This document shows positions 7,200 to 16,136 of a stretch of 64,000 bases of DNA, piece by piece. The notes beneath the pieces were generated by a model. It saw only the letters and a list, made by a program, of their open reading frames with translations, made no database searches and was not told where the DNA came from. Every line of letters starts with the position of its first letter. Positions within the stretch are counted from its first letter, which is position 1. Origin of the DNA: Rhodococcus sp. 06-235-1A (lineage in GTDB: Bacteria > Actinomycetota > Actinomycetes > Mycobacteriales > Mycobacteriaceae); NCBI RefSeq assembly GCF_002258785.1, contig NZ_NOYI01000011.1:124001-188000 (forward strand), written 5' to 3'. Both the position numbers and the translations under genes were made by a program.

Positions 7200-8741
7200 T
7201 TAGTAATGCCTGTAGTAGGCGTAACCGTCAGACCCAATAGTGACTTCTCCCCGCTGGAATAGCTGACGAAGATCAATTCCGGGAGCCGGGGAGAATCGTG
7301 GCAGGGCAGTCGGGTACCCCAATGCACCCAGCTCGTTTCCGAGATGCTCCCATATTTGAAAGACTTTCCATGGGACGCGCCACGCTCCGGTAACGACTGT
7401 CGAGTAGATGTAATCGCCCGACTCGAAACGAACCCAATGTCCAATGCCGTCGGACGAGACAAGCTCGTCGCTCAAGGGATATCCAAAGTGCCCATCTTCG
7501 CGGCCATCTCGGGCCCACACGTCACGTACAGCGCCGAAAAGTAGACGAGCACCGGTGGGTTGTGACCAGGTGATGGTCCCGTTGACGAAGTTGTTGTATC
7601 GGCCGTTATTCTTGTTCACCGGGAGCTCGTCTGAGCTGGGGTATCCCAGGGGTCCGGCGTAACCGCCTGCGCTATTCCACTTGTCTCGTATGACGCCGCC
7701 GATAGCGGACCCGACTGCGTTTTGAAACGCTACGTATATAGCACCGCCTTGGAATTCCTGATGCCGCCCCACTCCGTTCGAATGCACGATCTCGTCGGTG
7801 GTTGGGTACCGGAGAAAACCAGCCTCGTAGCGATGAACTCCCCAGCGGTTGAGGAAGCTGTTGACGACGGGGTGTGCGCCGGTGGCGGCGGACCAGTAGA
7901 TGGGGCCGTTGAGGAATTGGGTGCGTTTGCCGTAGCCGTCGGGGTTGGTGTACTCGGGGGAGTTGGGGAAAGAGAGGAAGCTTCCCGGTCCGCCGAGGGA
8001 GTTGTACTTGTCGCGGATGACACCGCACACCTCGTAAGGCGATGGCCAATAGGTCTGGCAGCCTGCTGCAGCACGTGACATGCGCTGGCGGGCTTCCATG
8101 GTTTCGGCCTTGTCCGCATCTTCCTTGGTGAACGGTGCCGGGATCTCTTCACGGTCCGACCGCATTTCACCGGGGACGACGGTGGCGTTCGGGTCTTCGG
8201 TCGGTGCCCAGTCCGGATCAGGTTCGGCGGTCTTGGACGACAGGTCGTCGTTCTCGGGTTCGACCGGTTCGACGGCAGACGGTTCCGCCGGAGTCGGAGC
8301 GTCTGCGAGCGCGGGTGCCGGCTCCGGTGCTGGAGTCGGTGACTCCGGTGCGGGTGCGGGTGCAACCGCGGGGGCCTGCGCCGCGGGCGCGGGAATGGTG
8401 GTCGACGTCGCTGCCGGCGGTACGGCGGGCACGGTTGTGCACGACGGTGTCGGGACCGCGGTAGTGGTCGTGGTGGTCGGCGGTGCCATGGTCGTGGTGG
8501 TCGGTGCTGTGGTGGTCGGTGTCGCACACGGGTCGACCGGTGCGGGTGCCTGCTGCACCGACGCCGATTCCGGGTTGCCGGACGGTGTCGGGGCCGCCGG
8601 GGTGGTGCTCGGTTGCGCCAACGCACCAGCGGTGCCGGAGACCAACACCAGTGCCACGGTGCCGGCGGTGAACAGCGACCTGGACGCTGAACGGATACCT
8701 CGGCGTGGTGGCCGCAGAGATCTCGACGAAATCGTCGTCAT
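7200..8741 (-). CDS. Secreted LGFP-repeat cell-wall protein
   Basis: Start chosen at ATG 8741, preceded by AAGGA; the longer frame to 8849 has no ribosome-binding site. About 513 residues: an N-terminal twin-basic leader with a hydrophobic core and ALAQP cleavage near 45, then a ~150-residue linker very rich in Pro, Thr and Ala (TTTTTT, PAPAPE runs), an acidic segment, and about 280 C-terminal residues with repeated LGFP modules (GVIRDKYNSLGGPGSFLSFP; IRDKWNSAGGYAGPLGYP; VWARDGREDGHFGYP; LGALGYP). LGFP repeats anchor or space proteins in the mycolyl-arabinogalactan envelope. The first module (CQTYWPSPYEVCGVIRDKY) is closely matched by the small divergent gene at 9129. It heads a bicistron with the secreted protein at 6630. 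Confidence 0.85.
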   Translation of the reverse strand: MTTISSRSLRPPRRGIRSASRSLFTAGTVALVLVSGTAGALAQPSTTPAAPTPSGNPESASVQQAPAPVDPCATPTTTAPTTTTMAPPTTTTTTAVPTPSCTTVPAVPPAATSTTIPAPAAQAPAVAPAPAPESPTPAPEPAPALADAPTPAEPSAVEPVEPENDDLSSKTAEPDPDWAPTEDPNATVVPGEMRSDREEIPAPFTKEDADKAETMEARQRMSRAAAGCQTYWPSPYEVCGVIRDKYNSLGGPGSFLSFPNSPEYTNPDGYGKRTQFLNGPIYWSAATGAHPVVNSFLNRWGVHRYEAGFLRYPTTDEIVHSNGVGRHQEFQGGAIYVAFQNAVGSAIGGVIRDKWNSAGGYAGPLGYPSSDELPVNKNNGRYNNFVNGTITWSQPTGARLLFGAVRDVWARDGREDGHFGYPLSDELVSSDGIGHWVRFESGDYIYSTVVTGAWRVPWKVFQIWEHLGNELGALGYPTALPRFSPAPGIDLRQLFQRGEVTIGSDGYAYYRHY

Positions 8742-9128
8742 GGATGTCCTTCGTTCACGGAGAAGCGGTTCCGATCGGGCCGCTGACAGCATCCTCAACG
8801 ACAATCCCAAGCCTGACAACACGAACCGTAAAGAAAGTCCATAGAACAAACCATGCGGTCGTCTCCCTGCGGGCTAGTAGACCCGGTTCCCCGTTTCGGG
8901 CACAAGACTCAAGCGCAATACTCGCTAGGCATGGTGAAAAGGCTTGAAGCGGTGAACCATTGGTATGTTTCGTGACAAATCCGTTCGACCACGACTTACC
9001 CCACAACGTGCGGCCAGGTCTGCTAGCGTCGGCTCCGCGCCCACCGCAGTCCTTGCAGTAGCTGTCAAGAAACAGCGGGCGTGTGTCACGCATCCTCCGA
9101 AACGTCTTCGAGAGAACGGGCCCCATCC

Positions 9129-9464
9129 ATGACTCGATCGACCCTCACGGCAGGCACCCGCGGACTCGTCGTCGCGGGCATCATCGGCGCAGCCGCCGTC
9201 ACCGGCCTCGCCACCGCACAGGCCGCGCCAAGTACCGGATCCTCCTCCGTCACAACCGTTGCCGCTGAGTGCACGTCTTTCTGGCCCTCGCCCCACCAGG
9301 TGTGCGGCGAAATACGAGACCTCTACGTCAGCCTCGGCGGCGCACAGAGTGCGCTGTCGTTCCCGAGTGGACCCGAGGTCACCAACCCCGACGGCAGCAA
9401 GTACAGCACTTTTTTCAACGGAACCATCCACTGGTCACAGGCCACCGGGGCATACGTAGCCTGA
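9129..9464 (+). CDS. Single-module LGFP secreted protein
   Basis: A 111-residue exported protein starting at ATG 9129. A signal peptide (hydrophobic GLVVAGIIGAAAVTGLA, cleavage near AQAA) is followed by one LGFP module: CTSFWPSPHQVCGEIRDLY, then SLGGAQSALSFP, NPDGSKYSTFFNGTIHWSQATGAY. The two Cys are conserved with the first module of the large LGFP protein on the opposite strand 390 bp away. The two genes diverge and probably arose from one module by duplication. It would sit in the cell wall; no catalytic residue is seen. Confidence 0.8.
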   Translation: MTRSTLTAGTRGLVVAGIIGAAAVTGLATAQAAPSTGSSSVTTVAAECTSFWPSPHQVCGEIRDLYVSLGGAQSALSFPSGPEVTNPDGSKYSTFFNGTIHWSQATGAYVA

Positions 9465-9667
9465 CTCCCGGCCACAGGGGCGACAGTCCCTTGCACGGAA
9501 AGCCTCGGACTGCCGCGCCTGCGTGAGTGGCAGGCTAAGTCGACACCGAGGGGAATACGCTCACCGCGGTTCGTATCCGGGTCTCGACGCGCATTGGTAC
9601 GTGAGTCGTCGGTATCAAACGTTTCGACGCGACAATATTGGCTCTTGCCAGGTGGTTTGCGGCGGAG

Positions 9668-9710
9668 AGGCACCTCAACGGGATTACAAGCCCCGCGAGG
9701 TGCCTTTCTT
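9668..9710 (+). terminator. Rho-independent terminator
   Basis: AGGCACCTC (9668-9676) pairs with GAGGTGCCT (9697-9705) and is followed by TTTCTT. It ends transcription running rightward about 200 bp after the small LGFP gene. A short unannotated transcript between 9465 and 9668 could use it, but none can be proven. Confidence 0.6.
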
Positions 9711-10195
9711 GTTTCCGGACTCCATTAGCCGATGAGTTGGCCGATCAGGGTACCGCGACACTGAATGTGTTCAGCCTCCGTCGCTCCCGCACAATCACCG
9801 CGCGAGCTCCACAGGTGGGAGGTGGCCACCCCGCCGGCGTCGACGCGCGTGATGCATCCCGCCTGTCGGCGGTGCCGGCCACCCTGCGGGCGTCCCCCGA
9901 ATCGAGCTTCGCTGCGCTCCGCACCGGAGAAGAGATCGAATTTCTTGTCGCACATCTGGCTCCCGGCGATACTGCATCACCCGTGCCCGCCGCCTCAACC
10001 CCTCGCTCCGCTGCGCTACGACCGAAGGCTCCGAACACTTTTCGTAGAGCAGTCGCTACGCGCCCACGGAAACTGTCCGGCCGCGGCGTTGCCCCGTCGT
10101 CCCCGTGCGCTGCTGTATCTCCTCACGCCAGATGACGGCGAAAAGAAATTGGCAGAGCAGGCCGGGGGACCGGTCGCGGGGGAGAGGCACCAGTC
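9711..10195. other. GC-rich non-coding stretch with simple motif repeats
   Basis: No convincing gene. All six frames look like chance ORFs of GC-rich DNA. A CTTCGCTGCGCTCC-type motif recurs (9902-9920 and again near 10002-10020). Such motif-rich spacers often precede plasmid genes; a good ribosome-binding site (GGGGGAGAGG) appears at the right end, before the ardC-like fragment. Confidence 0.4.
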
Positions 10196-10325
10196 ATGGC
10201 CGCACGAACCAAGACCAGCGCAGCGGACAAAGCCGAAGCACGCCGCGAGCTGGCGGCATCACTGCACACCTCGATCACCGCGAAAGTAGCCGAGCTGACC
10301 AGCTCCGATACCTGGCGCGCGTACC
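10196..10325 (+). pseudogene. ArdC-like antirestriction gene, 5' fragment
   Basis: From ATG 10196 about 43 residues look like the start of plasmid ArdC-type ssDNA-binding proteins: a basic N-terminus, a helix ASLHTSITAKVAELTSSDTW and then RAYL, after which the expected aromatic continuation is absent. The sequence then switches to IS110 transposase in another frame. The strong ribosome-binding site GGGGGAGAGG remains, so the front of a real gene was kept and the rest lost by a rearrangement at about 10325-10345. The family call rests on a short match. Confidence 0.45.
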
Positions 10326-10344
10326 TCGCCGGATACTCAGCCGA

Positions 10345-11057
10345 GACCTGCCGCAGGACGAAGCGATGCTCCGCGCACTCTTCGCCGAGCTCGCGGCACA
10401 CGGGTCGGTGCTGATGGTGGTCGACCAACCCCGCAACATCGGAGCATTACCGATCGCGGTGGCCCGCGACAGCGCCATCGACGTCGCCTACCTGCCCGGC
10501 CTGCGGATGCGCCGCATCGCGGCACTGTATCCAGGGCAGGCGAAAACCGACGCCCGCGATGCCTTCATCATCGCCGACGCCGCCCGCACACTGCCCGACA
10601 CCTTGTACCCGTCACCCAAGACGACGACATCGTCGAAGGCCTGCGAATGCTCGCCGGATTCGACGCGGACCTGGCCACCGAGGAGAACCGCATCACGAGC
10701 CGCATCCGATCGGTACTGCTCTCGGTGCACCCCGCCCTCGAACGGGCCATCGGCAAACACCTGTACCGCCCCGTCGCCCTGGCACTGCTGGCCGAGTTCG
10801 GTGGCCCGGTCGGGTTCGCCGCAGCAACCCCGGCGGCACTGCGACGGGTCGCGAAACGGTCGGCACCGCCCATCGGCTACAAGATCGCGGACTCGATTAT
10901 CACTGCACTGGCCGAGCCGACCGTGCTCGTGCCGGGGGCGGAGAAATCGAACTTCGTGCTGAAAACCCTTGCGCGGCAGCTGAGCGAGGTCCGTCGTGCC
11001 CGCGCCGAACTGGAAGAGCAATTCGAGTCCGAACTGTGGTTCCGAGGGCATCGGTGA
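10345..11057 (+). pseudogene. IS110-family transposase, truncated and frameshifted
   Basis: Two frames together give the middle of an IS110 transposase. The first part (from LPQDEAMLRALFAELAAHG) contains VVDQPRNIGALP and YPGQAKTDARDAFIIADAAR with the family's acidic residues. After PSPKTTT the frame shifts near 10630 and continues as LAGFDADLATEENRITSRIR to the helical bundle ending EEQFESELWFRGHR. The N-terminal strand with the first catalytic Asp and the whole C-terminal serine domain are missing. It is therefore dead, cut at both ends, and joined to an ardC-like fragment. Confidence 0.8.
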
Positions 11058-11299
11058 CCTCGAACCGTAGATGTGGCCGGCCGTCGCCTGTGTGGTGTTG
11101 GGCGGCTGGCTCAATCCAAGCGCTTGAGACACCGCGTGCATCGAACGTGCGTGCACGTCGACTGGAACAGAAGTGCAGGGCATCGCAGAATCCGTGTCCG
11201 AGGACAGGAGTCCGGCAATGTGTTCGCTGGGCCCTATGTTCGCACCGGCGTCTCGTCGGCTACCGGACGTCGAGACAAAAGCTCGCTGCGAGGGGGGGA

Positions 11300-12559
11300 T
11301 CAGGAGCCTGCGACGCCGCCGGGTGGGGTGCCGCCTGCCGGCGGAGTGCCACCGGTGGGTCCGCCGCCCATACCCGTTGCTGCTTGCTGAGTCGCGCTGT
11401 TCGCGTAGTCGTTGGTGGGATCTCGGTAGATGGTATGCACGTGGCCCCAGCCGGATGTGGTGACGCCGGTGACGTCGGCGCCCGCCGATCCTTGCTGTGC
11501 GGCGAACTCGACGTAGACGTTCGGTCCGGAGACTTGGAAGTAGATGCCGTCGCCTTGCGTCATGTCGTAGGTTGTTGCGCCGGACCAGTTCACGTAGGTG
11601 GTGTTGAGAGTGGATTCGATCTCGGCGAGTGCGGCGTCCGTCGTTTCTTCGTCGGCCATGCCGGCCCAGTTGGCGATGACGTCGAGGAGCAGTTGCTTCT
11701 GTTCGTCGGTGAGGTCGGCGCCGGAAAGGCCGGTGCCGGTGGGGTAGTCGCAGGTGCTGCCGGGTGCGCAGACCATGTTCGCCACAGTGTCGCCCTGGTA
11801 CAGGGTGGCTTTCTGCTCGTCGGTCAGGCTGTCGTAGAACGCGAACGCATCGGTGTAGATGCCGTCGAACGGTTGTACGTCGTTACCGTCAGCGTCGGTG
11901 TATTCGGCCGGTTGGATGCCCAGGTGCGTCGGGGCGAACGTGATGGCGTCGGACGAGCCGTCGAGGGTGGCGTTGATGCCGAGGTGGTGACCGCCGAATT
12001 GGACCTCCCAGGCGCTGGTGTCGGACGGGTCGCCGAAGAACGCAATGTAGTACTGGCCCAACGACTCTTCGGTGGAGTTGCTGTTCTCGTGCAGGTATTC
12101 GTCGCCGCCCATGATTCCGCTGACGGTGGCGTAGGCATCGTCGCTGAGCAGGCTTTCGAGCACGGCGAGTGCTGCTGTTTTCTGTTCGTCGGTGAGGTCG
12201 GACAGGTTCACACCGGCGCGGTCGACGAACGTGACCGGGAAGTTCGACCACGACGTGGTCTTGGTCTCGTCGTCGTAGGAGTAGAGGACGGTGTCGCGCT
12301 GCTCCTCCGACAGCGTGGCCAGGAACGCTTCGGCGGCGTCGGCGGTGGACGAGATGGTTTCGGCGGTGGTGGTCGCTGAGGCGGATGATGAGGTGGACTC
12401 GGCGCTCTGCGAGGTGGTCGCGGTTGTCGTTGCGGTGGTGGTGGTGTCTGCAGCGCAGCCGCTGAGGGCGAGACCGCCGACGAGTAGGGCCGAGGCGAAT
12501 GCCAAGCGGATTCGTTTGCGGGGGGAGGTGGGCGATTGGCGAGGTATGTCGATCGTCAT
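11300..12559 (-). CDS. DUF3500-type lipoprotein
   Basis: About 419 residues from ATG 12559 (the upstream frame extension lacks a ribosome-binding site). A basic leader and hydrophobic core end in a lipobox LALSGCAA (lipid-anchored Cys near 37), followed by a Thr/Ser/Ala-rich linker. The mature domain has repeated DLTDEQK / LSEEQR segments, FGGHHLGINATLDG, APTHLGIQPAEY and GWGHVHTIYRDP, which fit the DUF3500 family of exported proteins. The C-terminus is a Gly/Pro repeat (GGTPPAGGTPPGG). The GGHH and HVHTIYRDP histidines could bind metal. It stands alone. Its function is unknown. Confidence 0.8.
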   Translation of the reverse strand: MTIDIPRQSPTSPRKRIRLAFASALLVGGLALSGCAADTTTTATTTATTSQSAESTSSSASATTTAETISSTADAAEAFLATLSEEQRDTVLYSYDDETKTTSWSNFPVTFVDRAGVNLSDLTDEQKTAALAVLESLLSDDAYATVSGIMGGDEYLHENSNSTEESLGQYYIAFFGDPSDTSAWEVQFGGHHLGINATLDGSSDAITFAPTHLGIQPAEYTDADGNDVQPFDGIYTDAFAFYDSLTDEQKATLYQGDTVANMVCAPGSTCDYPTGTGLSGADLTDEQKQLLLDVIANWAGMADEETTDAALAEIESTLNTTYVNWSGATTYDMTQGDGIYFQVSGPNVYVEFAAQQGSAGADVTGVTTSGWGHVHTIYRDPTNDYANSATQQAATGMGGGPTGGTPPAGGTPPGGVAGS

Positions 12560-13392
12560 GCCACGAAGGTTATAGCCCGATCCTGCAAGGTCCCTGTGAG
12601 CCAGCTGTGCACTAGCGGTGGAAGAGCCGATGCGAGCCGCGACTGCCGAAGCTCGGGGCCGGGTGGCCAAGCCGGTTCGATGAAAGATTGTGATCAGCCG
12701 CCCGCCCGAGGTAGTGGCGTTTATGCTTCGACTATTGACTAGACCGGAATGGCGGACCGCCTTGCTGATACAAACCACGACCAGTTCGGGCGTTTGCAGG
12801 CGACACGGAACCCGGCGGCGACCAGGTTGCGCAGCGAGGTGTCGTCGGTGCCCTGGAGCGCGAGCACCCGTTCCGGAGGAGAGGACTGGGTTCCGCGTTG
12901 GCTCCGGCGAGAAAGCGGCGCGCGGCGATCAGCGCCTAGTTCGATGCTGGTTGACGCTGAAGGCAGGTGCAGGGTGTAGCGCGAGGCCAACCAAATACGC
13001 GTCGATGCCCTTGGACGTCGCAATACCGCACGATCTCGACGCCCATGTTTTATCCGACATCGTTGTCCGCGAGAGGGCGTGGCCTTTGCAGCGAGAGGTC
13101 GGGCATCCGCGGACAGTAATATTGTTCATTCCGACATCGAACGGGCTACGAAACATCGGCGCGAAACGCTGGGCAGATGGCGTATCTCCCGTCGATCAGG
13201 ATCGACGAACCGTGCGGAGTGGCCATGCCCGAGCTGCCACCGAAGCCGTCCGCCTGACGTCGTGACCGACACCGCTTGAGCCGCTACGATCACCCTCCCA
13301 AACGCCTTTCACATCCCACGGCGAAGCCCAACCCATCGATACGCGAAATGACGCCGGGCCTTTGTCGCGGTGGCTGTCACGGACAGCGCGCG
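12560..13392. other. No recognisable gene
   Basis: About 830 bp without a convincing coding region. Overlapping ORFs exist in several frames on both strands, none longer than 191 residues and none with a domain pattern or ribosome-binding site. A minus-strand stretch near 12960-13050 reads SKGIDAYLVGLALHPAP, which may be a decayed fragment of an unidentified gene. Confidence 0.4.
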
Positions 13393-14754
13393 TCACCAAC
13401 GGGCGGACGGCATGAACACACCTTGCGGGTCGACTGAGTTCCGAAGCGACTGAAAACGCTGGAGTTCCGCTGTGCTCCACCCCGCGCGGACCAGGTCCAT
13501 CGAACCGGTGCCCGCGAGATTGAGAAACGCGCGCCCGGCGGAATCCTCCTCGAAGCGAAAAAGAAACCGATCGAGCACACCGGGCAGGTCTGCCGCGATG
13601 GACGAGTCGGCAACGCCGATCAGGAATAGACAGTACGCGGCTCCCCGTCCGCCTACTGAACTGGGAGAGCGTGACGGCCGATCCAACGCTCCACCCATCA
13701 GCCTCAATTCAACTGTGGCAATGGGTAAATCGATGGCCGCGAGGACAGCTTCGATGGTCTGTTCGGTCATGTCCGTCAACAATGTTCCTCGCTCGATCAC
13801 CGGTAAGGGTTCTACAGGATCCATGTGGATCGACGCCACCGCAGTCAGTGGCATCGTCGTCACCGTGTCCATGATCGGTTCTGCACTTGACCGCATGGGC
13901 TCAAGGAGTTCGGGTCCGAGTTCCGCTGACCCGACATAAGCGTATCGCAGGTGCAGGACGGTGCGGCTGCGCAGTTGCATCGGCAGTGCTGGTTCGGACG
14001 GTAAATGCAGCAGGGCAACGGATGTCGACACAGATTCCGGAACTGTCCGTGTCCACGATCGCCACGTGTTGAGAACCGCCCGGGCGTCGGAGACGTCGAA
14101 GAACATGCCGCCGCCGTACACCGTGTGTATCGGCAACAGGGCGATCACCATCTCGGTCACGATGCCGTAGCCACCACCGCCGCTACCGCGCAACGCCCAG
14201 AACAAGTCGCTGTCGGAATGCTCGTTGATTCGGCTGATACGCCCGTCAGCAGTGACGATTTCGAACGAGTGCACGAGGTCGGCGGCAAATCCGATGGTGC
14301 GACCCAGTGGACTCAAACCCCCTCCGAGTGTGTATCCGACAGCACCTGCCGCGGTGGATGATCCGGACGGCGCTCCGAGACCGAAGGCGGCGGCGGCGTC
14401 GAGTACCTGCTGCCACAGGACTCCCGCGCCGATGGTGGCGGTGCGGGAATCCGGATCGATACGCAGAGTGGTCATCAGACGTGTGGACACCATTACGGTG
14501 GCTTCGTCCGTGGCATGTGCACCGTGACCGGTGCATTTGACCGCGACCGTCAACCCGGCCGATGCGGCCACCTGGACTGCTGCCGCGACGTCGTCGGCGT
14601 CCTCGGCCACGACGACCGCGGCCGGTGAATGCGACACCGCAACATTGAAACCGGCGACTTCGGCGGTGTAGGCCGCGGATCCCGGACTCAGAACGGAACC
14701 GCGTATGGCGTTGTTCAGGACAGCGGGAATCGAGGTGGAATCGACGGGTGTCAT
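13393..14754 (-). CDS. FAD-linked oxidoreductase (BBE/PCMH type)
   Basis: A 453-residue flavoenzyme starting at ATG 14754 with GAAGGAA upstream. The N-terminal PCMH domain has the strand AVVVAEDADDVAAAVQVA, then VAVKCTGHGAHATDEA, where the His of TGHGA is at the usual 8-alpha-histidyl FAD attachment position, and GAPSGSSTAAGAVGYTLGGGLSPLGRTIG. WALRGSGGGGYGIVTEM completes the FAD site, and the C-terminus (GWSTAELQRFQSLRNSVDPQGVF) is the berberine-bridge-enzyme end. Such enzymes oxidise alcohols, amines or sugars with O2. No N-terminal signal, so it is cytosolic. It diverges from the deacetylase, malic enzyme and fumarase operon and may act in the same pathway. Confidence 0.85.
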   Translation of the reverse strand: MTPVDSTSIPAVLNNAIRGSVLSPGSAAYTAEVAGFNVAVSHSPAAVVVAEDADDVAAAVQVAASAGLTVAVKCTGHGAHATDEATVMVSTRLMTTLRIDPDSRTATIGAGVLWQQVLDAAAAFGLGAPSGSSTAAGAVGYTLGGGLSPLGRTIGFAADLVHSFEIVTADGRISRINEHSDSDLFWALRGSGGGGYGIVTEMVIALLPIHTVYGGGMFFDVSDARAVLNTWRSWTRTVPESVSTSVALLHLPSEPALPMQLRSRTVLHLRYAYVGSAELGPELLEPMRSSAEPIMDTVTTMPLTAVASIHMDPVEPLPVIERGTLLTDMTEQTIEAVLAAIDLPIATVELRLMGGALDRPSRSPSSVGGRGAAYCLFLIGVADSSIAADLPGVLDRFLFRFEEDSAGRAFLNLAGTGSMDLVRAGWSTAELQRFQSLRNSVDPQGVFMPSARW

Positions 14755-15220
14755 GTGTTCCTTCGGTTGCTTCGGTGATGCCGAATTCTTTCTTCCGTTG
14801 TACCGCAGTGGGTTCAGCTAATTGGCACCACCAGGCACGAAATTCGTTCGCAGGTGAGGAGAATTGCGGCGCAATTATGTGGTCGCCGAGCTGTGTGGAG
14901 ATTTGTGGTTCACGGGCTTCACCTGCGGGAACGGAAGCCGACGGCTTTGGGGAGGCCGCCCATTTGGGACCTACTGGGGAACGAGTCCCATGCAGTACGT
15001 TTATGGCAAGCCGAGAGAAAACGAAAGATTCGCGCACCGAACCTGCACTCAGCGGTGCCCATAAACAATCCGAATCTCGCAGCGTCGAAAAATCTATATT
15101 CCGACGGGACTTTCTGCTGCGCGATCTGCGCTGTATCGGGTGTCATCAACCATTTCATTCGTCTTCGTCCGGCCGGGCATGCTCAGCCGAGTCGGCATAC
15201 GGAACACAACGAAGGACACC
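14755..15220. other. Intergenic region between divergent operons
   Basis: A 466-bp spacer between the FAD oxidase (leftward) and the deacetylase operon (rightward). It has a moderately A/T-rich middle and a GAAGGA ribosome-binding site at the right end. No supported ORF or clear palindrome was found, but it must hold the promoters of both units. Confidence 0.5.
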
Positions 15221-16111
15221 ATGGCTACTCAATTCTGGCCCGACGGAGCGCAATTGGCAGTCACCGTCTCCATGCAATTCGAAGCGGGAGGGCAACCAAT
15301 TAGCGGTGCGGGCGGCCCGATCACCGAGCCGGTGCTGCCAGGATTTCCCGATCTGGGACAGAACAGCTTCTACGAATACGGTGCTCGAGAAGGGGTGCCG
15401 CGGATCTTGGATCTGCTGGACAAACATGCGATTGCGATGACGTCGTTCATGATCGGCGATGCGGTTCGTCGGCATCCCGATGTTGCCGCCGAGATCGTGG
15501 CCCGCGGGCACGAGGCGGGCGCGCACGGACGTCGGTGGGAACGGCAATATCAACTCTCCCGCGCCGACGAGGCCGCGTGGATCGCCAGCAGCGTCCAGGC
15601 GATCGAAGAAGCCACAGGAACCCGTCCGACCGGCTACAACAACTACTGGATCCGCCCCGGGGTGAACACGTTGGAGGTCCTGCAAGAGCAAGGGTTTCAG
15701 TATCATATCGACGACCTGTCGGCGGATGAGCCATTTCTGCAACGGATCAACGGTGAACCGTTCGCCACGGTGCCGTACTCGGTGCACCTCAACGACATTG
15801 CCAGCTTCGACTTTCCCGGTTTCTCACCGGCCGACTACGAGCAACAGCTCGTCGACGAGTTCGATCAGCTCTATTCCGAAGGCGCGCACCGGCGCACGAT
15901 GATGGTCATCGGGCTCCACGAGCGACTCTCGGGTCATGCATCGCGCGTGCGGGTACTCGACCGCATCCTTTCCCGGCTCCGCGAGCGCGGCGATGCCTGG
16001 TGGGCGCGCAAGGATCAGATCGCGCAATGGACTCTGGACCACCCGGACACCGCGACCTGGGTCGACCGCGATCCTGCGCCCATCAGCGGCCTACCCGGCC
16101 GCAGCCACTGA
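15221..16111 (+). CDS. Polysaccharide-deacetylase-family (NodB/PuuE-like) hydrolase
   Basis: A 296-residue protein starting at ATG 15221 with GAAGGA upstream. The NodB-homology fold is visible: AVTVSMQFEAGG (start strand; the usual D-D pair is replaced by QFE), SFMIGDAVRRHPDVAAEIVARGHEAGAHG, and WIRPGVNTLEVLQEQGFQY. This arrangement fits the PuuE/allantoinase-like cytosolic branch more than secreted chitin deacetylases, since there is no signal peptide. In that branch the substrates are small amides and the metal site is often altered, as it seems here. It is the first gene of an operon with malic enzyme (25 bp downstream) and fumarase, suggesting a small-molecule amide or ring-opening product feeding C4 acids. 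Confidence 0.75.
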   Translation: MATQFWPDGAQLAVTVSMQFEAGGQPISGAGGPITEPVLPGFPDLGQNSFYEYGAREGVPRILDLLDKHAIAMTSFMIGDAVRRHPDVAAEIVARGHEAGAHGRRWERQYQLSRADEAAWIASSVQAIEEATGTRPTGYNNYWIRPGVNTLEVLQEQGFQYHIDDLSADEPFLQRINGEPFATVPYSVHLNDIASFDFPGFSPADYEQQLVDEFDQLYSEGAHRRTMMVIGLHERLSGHASRVRVLDRILSRLRERGDAWWARKDQIAQWTLDHPDTATWVDRDPAPISGLPGRSH

Positions 16112-16136
16112 CACCACAACGACAAGGATTTTCGAC

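Noticed and set aside
8080-8844. 254-residue Gly/Val/Ala-rich plus-strand ORF
   Set aside because: Antisense shadow of the Pro/Thr linker and leader of the LGFP protein. No ribosome-binding site.
10559-12379. 606-residue plus-strand ORF
   Set aside because: It runs antisense to the DUF3500 lipoprotein and partly over IS110. Its Val/Gly/Ala-rich content is typical of a shadow frame, and the opposite strand has a lipobox and family motifs.
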